Positions 38,733 through 50,878 of a stretch of 64,000 nucleotides of DNA are shown piece after piece. The DNA lies in NCBI GenBank assembly GCA_037954325.1, contig JBBMNZ010000049.1, positions 682,001-746,000 of the forward strand, given 5' to 3'. The DNA is from Fistularia commersonii (lineage: Eukaryota; Chordata; Actinopteri; Syngnathiformes; Fistulariidae). Every line of letters begins with the position of its first letter. The stretch's first letter is position 1. The translations under genes and the position numbers were made by a program. The notes beneath the pieces were generated by a model, which made no database searches, was not told where the DNA came from, and saw only the letters and a list, made by a program, of their open reading frames with translations.

Positions 38733-40953
38733 GAATTCACTCAAATCCAGCCACTTGGTCCAAAGATATAGCCATGTGGTCAAAAAGTGCTTATGTCACC
38801 GAGTTGAAGCGTTAACTGTACAAATTTAAGATAACTTATGAATTCTTACAAGTTTGTTTCTGGTGCTGAAAGATGTTGAATAGAACATGATTCTGCACAA
38901 TATATATCAAAATCTGTTTTATCCAACCGCAGGTTTAAAAGATATTGCCATGTGGTCAAAACGTGCTTATCTCACCGAGTTGAAGCATTTACTCGACAAA
39001 GTGTAAATAACATATGAATTCTTTCAAGCTTGTGTTTGTTGCTGATATATGATGAAAAGGATATGATTCTGTACAATATATGTCCAAATTACTCCAATCC
39101 AGCCACTTGGTCGAATGATATAGCCATGTGGTCAAAAAGTGCTTATCTCACCAAGTTGAGGAGTTTACTGTTCAAATTGTAAATAAATTATGAATTCTTA
39201 CAAACTGTGTTTCGTGCTGAAATATGTCTAAGAGATCATGCTTCTACAAAGAATATGTCAAAATAACTCAAAGCCAACCGCAGTTTCAAAATATATTGCC
39301 ATTTAGTAAAAAGTGCTTATCTCACAGAGTTGAAGCATTTATTGTACTAATTGTAAAAAATGTATGAATTATTTCAAGCTTGTTTTTGGTGCTGCAATAT
39401 GATGAATAGAACATGATTCTGCAGAATATGTATCAAAATTACTCAAATCCAGCCACTTGGTCAAAAGATTAGCCATGTGGTCAAAAAGTACTTATCTAAC
39501 CGAGTTGCAGCGTTTACTGTACAAATTGTAAATAACGTATCAATTCTCTCAAGCTTTTGTCTGGTGCTGAAATATGTTGAATAGAACATGATTCTGCACA
39601 ATATATGTCAAAATCACTCAAATCCAGCTGCAAGCTCAAAATATATTGCCATTTGGTCAAAGAGTCCTCATCCCACAGAGTTGAAGCGTTTATTGTATAA
39701 ATTGTAAATAACTTAGGAATTCTTTCAAGCTTGTGTTTGGTGCTGATATATGATGAAAATGAAATGATTCTCTACAATTTATCTCAAAATTACTCCAATC
39801 CAGCCCCTTTGTCAAAAGATATAGCCATGTGGTCAAAAAGTGCTTAACTCACCGAGTTGAAGAGGTTTACTGTACAAATTGTAAATAACATATACATATT
39901 TGCAAGCATTTGTTTGGTGCAGAGTATGTTAAACAAAGAAACCATTCAGCACAATATATGTCAAAATTACTAAAATCCAGCCACTTGGATGAAAGATATA
40001 GCCATGTGGTCAAAAAGTGCTTATCTCACCGAGTTGAAGTGTTTAATGTACGAATTGTAAATAACATATGAATTCTTTCAAACTTGTGTTTGGTGCTGAA
40101 ATATAATAAAAAGTAAATGATTCATCACAATATATGTCAAAATCACTCAAATCCAGCCCCAGGCTCAAAATATATTGCCATTTGTTCAAAAAGTGCTCAT
40201 CTCACAGAGTTGAAGCGTTTATTGTACAAATTGTAAATAACATAGGAATTCTTTCAAGCTTGTCTTTGGTGCTGATATATGATGAAAATGAAACGATTCT
40301 GCACAATGTATGTCAAAATTACTCCAATCCAGCCCCTTTGTCAAAAGATATAGTCATGTGATCAAAAAGTGCTTATCTCACAGAGTTGAAGAGGTTTACT
40401 GTACAAATTGTAAATACCTTAAATCTTTTGTCTAGTGCTAAGACATGTTGAATAGAACATGATTCAGCACAACATATGTCGAATTCAGTGTAATCCAACC
40501 ACAGGTTAAGTAGATATAACCATGTGGTCAAAAACTGCTTATCTCACCGAGTGAAAGCGTTTGCTGTACAAAGTGTAAATAGCATATGTGGTCAAAAACT
40601 GCTTATCTCACCGAGATAACTTTTGCTGTACAAAGTGTAAATAGCATATATATTTTTGCAAGCTTATGTTTCGTGTGGAGTATGTTGGAAAGGAATCTTT
40701 CTGCAGAATATATTTCTAAATGACTAAAATCCAGCCAGTTGGTTGAAAGATATATCCATGTGGTCAAAAAGTGTTTTCTCACGAAGTTGAAGCGTTAACT
40801 GTACAAATCGTAAATAACCTATATATTTTTTGCAAAAAATTGTCTGGTGTGGAGTATTTTGAAAAAGAAATAATTCTGCTCAATATACGTCCAAATTACT
40901 CCAATCCAGCCAATTGGTCGAAAGATATAGTCATGTGGTCAAAAAGTGCTTAT
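38733..40953. repeat. Diverged satellite monomers between L2 and L1
   Basis: Continuation of the edge-type satellite, with units carrying GTTTACTGTACAAATTGTAAA, TTCAAGCTTGTGTTTGGTGC, CAAATCCAGCCACTTGGTC and AGCCATGTGGTCAAAAAGTG. Monomers differ more from one another than in the core, and several have small deletions. Between about 40,520 and 40,650 a unit of about 65 bp is locally duplicated. Frames of 60-75 codons here are chance frames. Confidence 0.92.
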
Positions 40954-41190
40954 CTGGACTTCTGGTGACACAATGTTCTGAGACATACACACAGAGTTGA
41001 GCCCTCCCGAAAATTGGTAGTATTCAGCAGTTTATGAAAAAATACTTGTCAGTTTAATGGTGGAAGAGTGAGTCTGAAGCATTACAGATTAGGATGAGCA
41101 CTGCCAGAGACACACGGAACGCAGCAAAACAGCAAAAACAGCAAGAAGAAGCGAAAGGAAAAAAATCGGCCGCCATCTTCCCGAAGCCAG

Positions 41191-42002
41191 GTGAGCGGAA
41201 AAATGGATGAACAGAACATGGAGAACATTCTTCGTGAGTTGAAAGAATTGAGGAAAGAAAATAAGCAAGCATTTGCAGACACTAGGGAACAATTAACTAG
41301 ACTGGAGGTGTCGGTCACGGACTTGATTCAAAGGATGAAGAAGCTAGAGCAGAGAACTGAGGAAGCGGAGACCAGGATATGCCAGGTGGAGGACACAGGC
41401 CAGCGCCATGAGAGGATGCTGAGGCACCTGTTGAAACGGGAGGCGGCCCTGACGAACATGTGCGATGATCTACAGAACTGGATGCGCCGCAACAATCTGA
41501 GAATTTATCAAGTACCCGAGGAAAGTGAGAAAGGTGACATGATTGGTTTTGTGAGGAACTTAATTGAGACGGCACTACAGGCACTACAACTCCCGCCCGG
41601 GCTAAATACAAAAATCGAGAGGGCACACAGATCACTGGGGCTAAAGCCTGCGAGTTCAGTTCCATTATCGTGAGGTTTCTGGATTATACAGTAAAGGAAG
41701 CAGTGCTGCGACAAGCATGGGCCCAAAAACGAGTGAAGTTCCAAAAAGGAGTGATTTACTTTGACCATGATTACTCTCCAGAAATACAGAGGAAGAGAAC
41801 GCGGGTCCGAGGATTGATCAAGCAGCTGAAGGAGAAGGAGATCCGGGCAATGTGCCGCTATCCAGCGCAGCTGAGAATCAACTTGGAGTCGGGAGTGAAA
41901 ATATTTCCTACGCTGGCAAAGACAGGATGGTGGGAAGAGAGAAAGAAAGGACACATCACTGTCCGCCGCATACCTGCGGGCTGTTTTGCTGGACTAAAAT
42001 GA
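41191..42002 (+). pseudogene. L1 ORF1 protein (RNA-binding chaperone), one frameshift
   Basis: Likely the trimeric RNA-binding ORF1 protein of L1 elements, which packages element RNA. Starts at ATG 41,191. Residues about 5-90 form a heptad-rich, charged coiled coil (LRELKELRKENK, LTRLEVSVTDLIQRMKKLEQ). Next comes the RRM-like region with the family signature NLRIYQVPE at about residue 110 and a KIERAHRSLG stretch. The first frame stops at 41,673 just after this; the family's continuation (IIVRFLDYTVKEAVL, then the C-terminal domain to 42,002) is in another register, so a single frameshift lies near 41,650-41,670. A protein of about 270 residues would be in the usual size range of short fish L1 ORF1. 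Confidence 0.85.
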
Positions 42003-42419
42003 TGAAGAGTACTGTGCCCAGGTAATGTTAAAATAATTAGATAACGTTAATACTGTCAATCTTAAAGTTCTATGTGTATTACTGTTCATAGTTTAAACAG
42101 CCAAATATGCTGAAGTTAAGTGAATCATATTGTAAAGTTATTGAGAGGAGAGGAGAGTTAACTTTGCTATTATTTTCAATTGATATTTTTTTACGATGAG
42201 ACCTGTGTTGGGATCACCGCCTCACCAAAGATTTTGTTTTTTTCTTTGGTCTGTGGTTGGGACAGCACTTAGTGCACTTTTCCCAGAGGGAATCTTAAAT
42301 CACAACCCTCTGCCTGCATTACAACAGGAGCTGGACAGATATCTGTACTCAGCTGGACTATTGGAAGTCACATATGTTTACTTTATTTTTTCTGTTTTGT
42401 GTTTAAAGAGTTCTTATTT

Positions 42420-42460
42420 CCTTGACATGTCGGTTTGGTCGGCAAACCGACATGTCAAGG
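42420..42460. other. Perfect 18-bp inverted repeat (hairpin) between L1 ORFs
   Basis: CCTTGACATGTCGGTTTG at 42,420-42,437 is followed by the five bases GTCGG and then its exact reverse complement at 42,443-42,460. It lies in the inter-ORF region, about 60 bp before the likely ORF2 start at 42,523. No poly-U follows, so it is not a terminator-type signal. It could be an inverted micro-duplication or an RNA structure of this element lineage. Confidence 0.9.
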
Positions 42461-42522
42461 ATAGTTACTTTATGCAAAGGTGAATCTGGGGAGAGTAAAA
42501 TGAAAATAGGAAATGCCGATTT

Positions 42523-45500
42523 ATGTCAGAGGTAGGGATTATCAGTTATAATGTCAAAGGATTAAATAATCCTATAAAAAGGAAGAAAATGCTGACTCAG
42601 TTGAAGAAATGTAATTGCTCAATAGCGTGACTACAGGAAACTCACTTAAATGAGGTAGAACATAAGAAATTGAGGAGAGACTGGGTTGCACAGGTATTCT
42701 ATGCTTTTTGTTCAAACAGCAGAAAGAGGGGAGTAGCAATTTTAATCAGTCATTCAATTAGTTTTGCAATTCAGAGAGAAGTGAAGGATAAAGCGGGGAG
42801 ATATATACTTATTATGGGAACAGTAGGTGGAGTAGAGCTAACTATCATGAATATCTATGCCCCAAATGAAGATGGCCCCAATTTCTTTAAAGAAGTGGCA
42901 ACTGTAATGGCAAGAGAAGCCAGAGGTACTATAATTTTAGGAGGAGATTTCAATTGTGTTTTAAATGTAAAATTGGATAAAACTCCTTTTGATTATGGGC
43001 CCATTAGCAGGAAATCCAGGGCAGCAAAACATATGTTGGAAGAATAAGGACTTGTGGATGTTTCGAGGGCTAAGAACCCAACCACGAGAAATTTCACCTT
43101 TCTGTCCATGGTACATGGGTCATATTCAAGAATTGATTTGATTTGCATCTCAAAACAAAGCTTATATAAAGTCAGAGAATGTGTTATTGAACCTGGTACC
43201 CTATCTGATCATGGTCCTGTATATATGAAATTAAATTTAGGCTTTGGTTGGCACTTCAAATACTGGAGACTAAATATTTCCTTGTTGACAGATCCAAATA
43301 TAAAGGAAAACATAAAAAAAACAATTGATGAATACCTCAAAATTAATGATAATGGATCAGTATCCCCCTCGACTCTTTGGGAGGGGGCAAAGGCTGTGCT
43401 GAGAGGGAAATGTATTGAAATTGCGGTTGGATTAAACAGACAGAGATTGGAAAAGGAAAAACAGCTGGAAAGTGACATAAAAAGACTACTACATGAACAC
43501 AAAATGACAAGGGACAAAAATGTCTTTAAACAAATACATGAAAGTAAAACCTCTTTGGATGAACTTCTCACACAAAAAGCAGAGGGAGCACTTCGATACA
43601 CAAGCCAAAGGTACTATGAAAAGGGAAATCGGGCGAGCCGGCTATTGCCTTTCAACTGAGGAAACAACAATCAAGCCGTATTGTCCCTAAGATAAAACAC
43701 CCCTCCTCTCTGACCGAGGTCTCCCACCCAGAGGAGATAGCTGAGGCATTCCATACTTACTATAAAAATCTTTATGATACATCAGGAGAAACACAAGACA
43801 AAAGGATATTAGAAGATATATTCAAAAATCTTAACTTAAGAAAACTCTGCATCTGAGGCGGACGAATTAATAGCTCCTATCCGAGAAAACGAGATACAAG
43901 ACGTTATTAAATCATTAAAAAACAACAAATCCCCTGGCACAGATGGTTTACCAGGTGAATTTTATAAGGCCTTTGGAGAGGAGCTTGTGCCAAAACTTTG
44001 CCAGATCTTTAATTATGCCTTACAGGAAAATGACCCACCTCAGAGCTGGTCTGAGGCAGTAATAACGGTTATACACAAAGAGGGGAAAGATCCATTAGAC
44101 TGTGATGCCTATAGGCTGATCAGTTTGTTGGGGAATGACGTAAAGATTATTAGTGCCATGTTAGCAAATAGAATGCAGAAATACTTAGGTAAATTGATTA
44201 ATCCAGACCAGACCGGTTTCATACCAGGTCGACAAGGAGCAAACAATATTAGAAGAGCATTAAATGTACAATCATTGGCAAGACATTCAGTTCACCCGTC
44301 AATGCTTCTCAGTCTAGATGCTGAGAAGGCGTTCGACAGGGTGGACTGGACATATCTGAAATTTACTATGGAATAAATGGGATTTAATTTGACATTTATA
44401 AAATGGATTGAAGCACTGAATAAAGACCCAATATCAAGGGTCAGAGTGAATGGGTACTGCTCCCAATTTTTTCACCTTAAAAAAGGAGTCAGGCAGGGGA
44501 ACCCAATCTCGCCTATTTTGTTCGCATTGTGTATTGAACCGCTTGCTAAATTGATAAGGACAAACGATCCGATCGAGGGAATAGTAGATGAAGGAGGGGA
44601 GATACACAAAATTTCGTTGTTCGCGGATGACGTTCTTTTGTTTATAAGAAACCCTCAGTCATCTATACCGGCCCTTATGCAATGCCTGAGAGACTATGGG
44701 GAGATGTCAGGGTACAAGGTGAATGAGGGGAAATCAGAAGCAATGATGATAACAGGATGCTGGCCGACATACTTGGATGGAGAGGTGAAATTCAAGTGGT
44801 CAAAAGGGGGCTTTAGATACCTGGAAATCATTCTCACACACGACACAAGTCAGCTATATAAGGCAAATTATGGTAAACTAATTTCTCAGATCAAAAATGA
44901 CATGGAAAGATGGGAGGTGCTTCCTTTGTCCTTAGTTGGGAGGATAGAAAGTATCAGGATGAATGTCCTACCTAGAATGCTGTTTCTGTTCAATGCTCTG
45001 CCTATCACTGTTCCTGTATCTACCTTTACATCACTGGATAAGCTCATTTCCAAATATATATGGCAGAACAAGAGGCCCAGAGTGAGATTGAAAATACTCT
45101 GTACACCCAGAGATAAGGGCGGATTGGCCTTGCCACACTTCCGAAGTTACTACCTGGCAGCACAACTTGGAAAATTGGTCTCATGGATAAAACTAGATAT
45201 GGACACAAGATGGGTGCATATACAGCATGGTTCATTTAAAAATGTGTCGCTTACAACTCTTCCCTTTCTAAATTCAAAAGCAAGACGTGGACTTAAGATA
45301 CAAAATTAATATGTCAACCATACACCTAAGGTTTGGGAAAAGACAAGACGATTCCTTAAGCTACCTCTATCCCTATCAAGGGCAGCAAAAATAACAGCAG
45401 GTGACTTTCTGCCAGCAAAGATGGACGATGGTTTCATTAGTGGGCAGGGAAAGGTTTAATCACAATAAATCAGTTATTTGAAGGAAGAACTCTGAGGGCT

Positions 45501-46301
45501 TTTTCACAACTTCAGGCAAAATACGACATTGACTCTAAGGATTTATTTAGATATTTTCAAATTCGACATTATTTGATGACACACAAAGAATGGGACAATA
45601 TTAAAGAAGCTTCAACTAATTATGAACAATATTGGATTGAGATAGTTGAGGACAAAATGAACATTAAAAATACAATATCAGATATATATGGCAGGATAAG
45701 TATGGACACTTTAGTAGACACACTGGATGTGAAAGCTAAGTGGGAACTGGAATCTAATGCCGTGATTGCTGATGGAGAATGGGAGAGTTCTTGGTTACCC
45801 TGGCAAAAATGTTTAAGCAGCCCAACATGGAGGGAGTTCAGCTGGAAGTTAAGAATAAGGTATTTTAAAACTCCCTTGATAATAGCTTCTTATGATAATA
45901 ACTGTTCTCCCCTGTGTTGGAGGGGCTGTGGCATAACGGGGGACTTCTCCCACATCTTTTGGGACTGCCCTAAACTGATGAAATTCTGGGAAGAGGTAAA
46001 AAAAAAAATAAGTGAGATTTTAAGATCAAACAGACCAATTGATCCACAGCAATTTATTATGGGTACAGCATCAACAAGCAAGTTAAGGAAAAACCAGGTG
46101 TTTTCGCTTAGAGTTCTTCTATTAATTGCACATAAAATGATCACAGTAAACTGGCTCAAACCCCACCCACCTACCTTGGACCAGTGGCGTCAGAGACTTA
46201 AGGATGTAAACTTCATGGAACGCATAACAGCAAACTTACAAATTCAGACAGACCTATATCTTGACAAATGGTCACCCATTCAAAAATATTTGGAGAGTTG
46301 A
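42523..46301 (+). pseudogene. L1 ORF2: endonuclease + reverse transcriptase, multiply disrupted
   Basis: L1 ORF2 protein that nicks target DNA and reverse-transcribes in place. From ATG 42,523 the endonuclease shows YNVKGLN, LQETHL, GGDFNCV and a later SDH. RT signatures are SLDAEKAFDRVDW, GVRQGNPISPILFALCIEP and ISLFADDVLLF (44,610-44,640). The C-terminal part contains a cysteine-rich segment (LCWRGCGITGDFSHIFWDCP). Damage visible: in-frame stops TGA 42,628-42,630, TAA 43,045-43,047 and TAA 44,374-44,376; a register change near 43,645 that reverts near 43,850; and another change between 45,309 and 45,573. The protein cannot be made intact, so the copy is dead. Its neighbours are ORF1 upstream and the T27 3' UTR downstream. 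Confidence 0.9.
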
Positions 46302-46505
46302 AGATATTATCTCTATTTGACTGAGTTAGATGTTTTTTTTGTGTTTTTTTTTTTTTTTTTTTTTTTTTTTAGTTTTATTTTATTTTTCGCTTGCTATTGA
46401 GGAAATAAGTGACCTATAAAGAATATTGTATAATGTATATCTTGTTATGAGGTTTTGTAAGAATGTTGTGACTCTGGTAAGGAACCTGTTCTAATAAATT
46501 TTCAA
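46302..46505 (+). other. L1 3' UTR with T27 run and polyadenylation signal
   Basis: AT-rich non-coding tail after ORF2. It contains T8, then 27 T at 46,344-46,370, then TTTTATTTTATTTTT. AATAAA occurs just before the end (about 46,493-46,498), followed by an A-rich end that joins satellite. This is the usual make-up of a LINE 3' terminus. Confidence 0.75.
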
Positions 46506-46605
46506 AAAGAAAAATGTCAAAATCACTAAAATCAAGAAACTGGTTCAAAATATATTGCCATGTTGTCTACAAGTGCTTATCTCACACAGTTGAAGCGTTT
46601 ACTGT
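46506..46605. repeat. Last satellite remnant
   Basis: About 90 bp of diverged satellite (ATGTCAAAATCACTAAAATC ... CACAGTTGAAGCGTTTACTGT) wedged between the L1 3' end and the RTE 3' end. No satellite sequence is recognisable to its right in this window. Confidence 0.85.
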
Positions 46606-49600
46606 CTTCTTCTTTCGGCTTTTCCCGTCAGGGGTCGCCACAGCGAGTCAACTTTCTCCATCTAACCCTATTCTCCGTATCCTCCTCTCTCACACCAACT
46701 ACCTTCATATCTTCTCTCACCACATCCATAAATCCTCTCTTTGGTCTTCCTCGAGACCTCTTGCCTTGCAGCTCCAATTACAGCATCCGTCTACCAATAT
46801 ATTCTCTATCCCTCCTCTGTACATGACTGAACCATCTCAGTCTGGCTTCTCTGACCTTTTCTCCAAAACATCGAACATGTGCTGTTCCTCTGATAGACTC
46901 ATTCCTGATCCTATCCATCCTGGTCACTCCCAAAGAGAACCTCAACATCCTCATCTCTGCAACCTCTAGTTCTGCCTGCTGTCTTTCGGTCATTGTAACA
47001 GTTTCTAGTCCATACATCATCGCTGGTCTCACCACTGTCTTGTACACCTTTCCTTTTATTCTGGCTGAAAGTCTTCTATCACATAGTACCGCTGACACTT
47101 TTCTCCACCCATTCCAACCTGCTTGGACCCGTCTCTTCACCTCTTTTACGCGCTCTCCGTTGCTCTGGACTGTTGACCCTAAGTACCTGAAATCCTCCAG
47201 CTTCTTGATCTGCACTCCCTGTAGCCTCACCGTTCCACCCGAGTTCCCCTCATTCACACACATACGGTATGTTCTGTCTTGCTGCGACTAACTGTCATTC
47301 CTCTCTTTTGCAGAGCATACCTCCACCTCTCTTGATTTTCCTCTACCTGTTGTCTGCTCTCACTACAGATCACAATGTCATCCGCAAACATCATGGTCCA
47401 TGGGGATTCCTGTCTAACCTCATCTGTCAGCCTATCCATCACCATTGCGAACAAGAAGGGGCTCAGAGCTGATCCCTGATGGAGTCCCACCTCCACCTTG
47501 AACTTCTCGGTTACCCCTACAGCACACCGTACCAGTGTCTCACAGCTAGCATACATGTCCTGCACCAGTCTAACATACTTCTCTGCCACTCCAGACTTCC
47601 TCATACAATACCAGAGCTCCTCTCTTGGCACCCTGTCAGATGCTTTTTCTAGGTCTACAAAAACACAAACCAGCTCCCTCTGGCCTTCTCTGAACTTTTC
47701 TATTAGCATTCTCAACGCAAATACTGCATCTGTAGTACTCTTCCTAGGCATGAAGCCATACTGCTGTTCACAAATGCTGACTCCTGCTCTCAGTCTAGTT
47801 TCCACTACTCTTTCCCATAACTTCATTGTATGGCTCATCAACTTTATCCCTCTATAATTGCCACAATTCTGCACATCCCCTTTATTCTTAAAAATAGGCA
47901 CCATCACACGTCGTCCCCATTCTTCAGGCATCTCCTCACTCTCTTAGATCCCGTTGAATAATCCGGTCAGAAAATCTACCGCTGTCTCTCCAAGACACTT
48001 CCACACCTCCACAGGTATATCATCAGGACCAACTGCTTTTCCACTCTTCATCCTCTTCAATGCCTTCCTTACTTCACTTTTACTCATTTGTGCTACTTTA
48101 TGGTCTACAATAGTCCCCTCTTCTACCCTTGCCTCTCTTTCGTTTTCCACATTCATCAGCTCTTCAAAGTACTCTTTCCATCTTCCCATCACTCTTCTAG
48201 CATGTGTCATTTCCCTCTCTGTCCTTAATCACCCGGACCTGTTGTACATCCTTTCCATCTTTATCTCTCTGTTTCGCCAACCTGCATAGATCATTCTCAC
48301 CCTCCTTACTATCTTACCGAGCATACAAGTCATCATACGCCCTTTGTTTTGCCTTTGCTACCTCTATCTTTACCTTTCGCCGCATCTCCCTGAACTCCTG
48401 TCTGTTCTCTTCAGTCCTCTCAGTATCCCACTTCTTCTTCGCTAACCACTTTCTCTGAATATACTCCTGCACTTCCTCATTCCACCACCAAGTCTCCTTA
48501 TCTACTTTCCTTCCAGATGACAAACCAAGTACTCTTCTACCTGTCTCCCCGATAACACTAGCTGTTGTCGTCCAATCATCTGGAAGCTCACCCTGACCAC
48601 CCAGGTCCTTTCTCAACTCCTCCCTGAAAACCATGCAACACTCCTCCCTTTTCAGCTTCCACCACTTTGTCCTCTGCTCTGCCTTTGTCCTCTTCATCCA
48701 CCTTGTCACCAGAGTCATCCTACAAACCACCATCCTATGCTGTCTGGCTACACTCTCACCTACAACTACTTTGCAGTCACTGATCTCTTTCAGGTTACCT
48801 CGTCTATACAAGATGTAGTCTACCTGCGTGCTCCTACCTCCGCTCTTATAAGTTGCCCTATGTTCCTATTTTTTCTGGAAAAAGTTGTTCACTACAGCCA
48901 TTTCCATCCTTTTTGCAAAATCTACCACCATCTGTCCCTCTGCTTTCCTATCCTGGATACCAAATCTGCCCATCACTTCTTCATCCCCTCTATTGCCTTC
49001 ACCAACATGTCCATTGAAGTCTGCACCAATTACCACTCTCTCATTTCTGGGAATATTCTGCATCACTTCATCCAACTCATTCCAGAACTTCTCCTTCTCT
49101 TCAGATTCACATCTCACCTGTGGGGCATAGCCACTAACAAACTTGAGCATCACACCTTCAATTTCCTATTTCAGACTCATAAGTCTATCTGACATTCTTT
49201 TCACCTCTAGGACGTTCCTAACAAACTCCTCCTTCAAGAGAACTCCTACTCCATTTCTCTTCCTGTCAGTATCATGATAGTACAGCTTAAAGCCTGCTCC
49301 TATGCTTCCAGTCTTACTACCTTTCCACCTGGTCTCCTGGACACACAGTATATCCACCTTCCTTCTCTGCATCATGTCCACCAACTCTCTACCTTTTCCT
49401 GTCATAGTCCCAATATTCAAAGTCCCTACTCTCAGTCCCAGGCTCTTTCCTTTCCTCCTCTCTCTCTGCTTCCGAACACGCGCTCCTCCTCTTCTTCTTG
49501 TTCTTGTTCTTCGACCCACAGTGGCCCAATTTCCATTAGTACCCTGTAGGTCATCAGTACCAATGGCGGTCGTTGTTAACGCGGTCCGCGACCGATCCGG

Positions 49601-49797
49601 TATGGTGTGGTTATGGTTGACTCGCATGTTTGGTTTTGGCAAAAGTTTTACGCCGGATGCCCTTCCTGACGCAACCCTCAGCAGTGTCTCCCTGTGCCGG
49701 TCCCAAACCCGGATAAATGCACTGTGCCCCCCCAAGGCAGGCTTGGAGAGACACAGGCCAGTGCCGCCCTGAGGCTGCATTACCCTCTCTTTCTAAC
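46606..49797 (-). mobile_element. RTE-type LINE, nearly complete
   Basis: A minus-strand non-LTR retrotransposon with a single endonuclease-RT frame. Its 3' end, next to the satellite remnant, reads on the minus strand ...GCGACCCCTGACGGGAAAAG then CCGAAAGAAGAAG, the short AAG-rich tail typical of RTE elements in fish. The 5' end lies at about 49,797 (CATGTTAGAAAGAGAGGG on the minus strand). The left junction is inside satellite and the right junction is not, so the satellite edge lies at this element or was lost with it. Confidence 0.88.
46628..49780 (-). pseudogene. RTE endonuclease-reverse transcriptase, decayed
   Basis: One polyprotein frame in the order endonuclease then RT. N-terminal endonuclease signatures: LRVGTLNIGTMTGKG, ILCVQETRWKG, VVIGADFNGHVG. 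RT signatures: VGPDDIPVEVWK, CVFVDLEKASDRVPR (block A Asp), GLHQGSALSPFLF and MMFADDIVIC. The C-terminal part has LEDFRYLGSTV and VYKTVVRPAMMYGLETV, typical of RTE proteins, ending LTRCGDP. In-frame stops are seen at about 49,166, 48,866, 48,314, 47,943 and 46,776. Register changes lie near 48,205 (a small deletion relative to the copy at the right end of the window) and near 47,260. The long plus-strand frames over this interval are shadows. Confidence 0.9.
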
Positions 49798-50067
49798 ATG
49801 TTTTATAAAAATATGCTTCTCTTCTTTATAGCTCATCACACATGTCTTTATTTTTTCAGTCCATGCCTCAGCCAGCCTTAAGCTCCACTGATGCGCATGT
49901 GCGGATGCCTCTATCTAGCGGACATAAAATATAGACAGTCAATTAAATGTGAACGTGTTGGCGTGATGCTCCGGGATGTGTGGAGCTCAGGGAGCTCCAC
50001 GAGTGAGGGAGAGAAGTTGGGGTGGGGGTGTAAGTAGGGTCTAGGATTCCCCGAGTCAGGGCCAGCG
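49798..50067. other. Unassigned spacer containing an interspersed-repeat motif
   Basis: No gene seen. It contains ATCTAGCGGACATAAAAT near 49,913 and GGCGTGATGCTCCGGGA near 49,958, both resembling parts of the repeat at 63,036-63,510 (ATCTAGCGGACATAAAAT; GGCGTGAAGCTCCGGGA). It may be a diverged or rearranged copy of that repeat. Confidence 0.5.
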
Positions 50068-50839
50068 ATGCATTTAGAGGCATACTGCATAGAAGATAAT
50101 GTCTTCATATTCTTCTTGGACTTTTATACAGCCTTTGACTCGGTCGAACATCCATTTATCACAGCGACGCGCGAACATTTTGGATTTGGTTTAAAATTCA
50201 GGAATGTGATCCGTGGGCTCCAGGAGAATATTCATAGCTGTGTCACCCTGCCAAGCGGCACCACTCCAAGCCTCCATGTTGATGTGGGAATCCCCCAAGG
50301 TTGCCCCATCTCACCCTATTTATTTATACTTGCTACCGAAATGCTAGCCGTTTATGTTAAAAATAGCAACGATATCCAAAAGTTAGACGTGTTGGGGACA
50401 GAAATTGTTATTAGCCAGCTGGCAGATGACACAACCTTGATGAACATCAAGTCCAAATGAGCGTTGAAAAACATTCTCCAAGGCTTCAGGATTGTCATTA
50501 AACTTAAAGAAATGCAAACTTCTTGCGCTGCACGACTCGCCACTAAAGGAAATCAGCAATGTTCCTATCAAATCAGAAATAAAATACTTGAGCATTTTCC
50601 TATCTAAGGACCAAAAGTTAAAGCAATCCAGGAACATTGAATCAAAGTAAAGCTAAATTGAATATATGGCTCAGTTTAGATTCAAAGAGATTTATCAATA
50701 TTAGGCTGGATATATTTGACTAAAAGGGAATGTTTATCCAGATGTATATACCCAGTGTATTCCAATGCTGCTCCAAATCAACTCATAAAATCTATTAACC
50801 AAATAAATTTCAACTTAATCTGGAGGAACAGACCACACC

Positions 50840-50878
<39 letters not shown>

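Larger units (their letters stand above)
40954..46505 (+). mobile_element. L1-clade LINE, full length but decayed
   Basis: A two-ORF LINE inserted in diverged satellite. Left satellite ends near GTGCTTATCT at about 40,953 and right satellite resumes near 46,514 with ATGTCAAAATCACTAAAATC, a different phase of the monomer, so roughly half a monomer is missing across the insertion. Order: 5' UTR (about 230 bp), ORF1 with coiled coil, an inter-ORF region containing a perfect hairpin, ORF2 with endonuclease and RT, a 3' UTR with a T27 run, and a polyadenylation signal AATAAA close to the 3' end. Two frames, coiled coil and the APE/RT order place it in the L1 group. Confidence 0.9.

Noticed and set aside
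46640..49772. Many plus-strand frames over the RTE element
   Set aside because: They are antisense shadows of the RTE protein, whose motifs are all on the minus strand.
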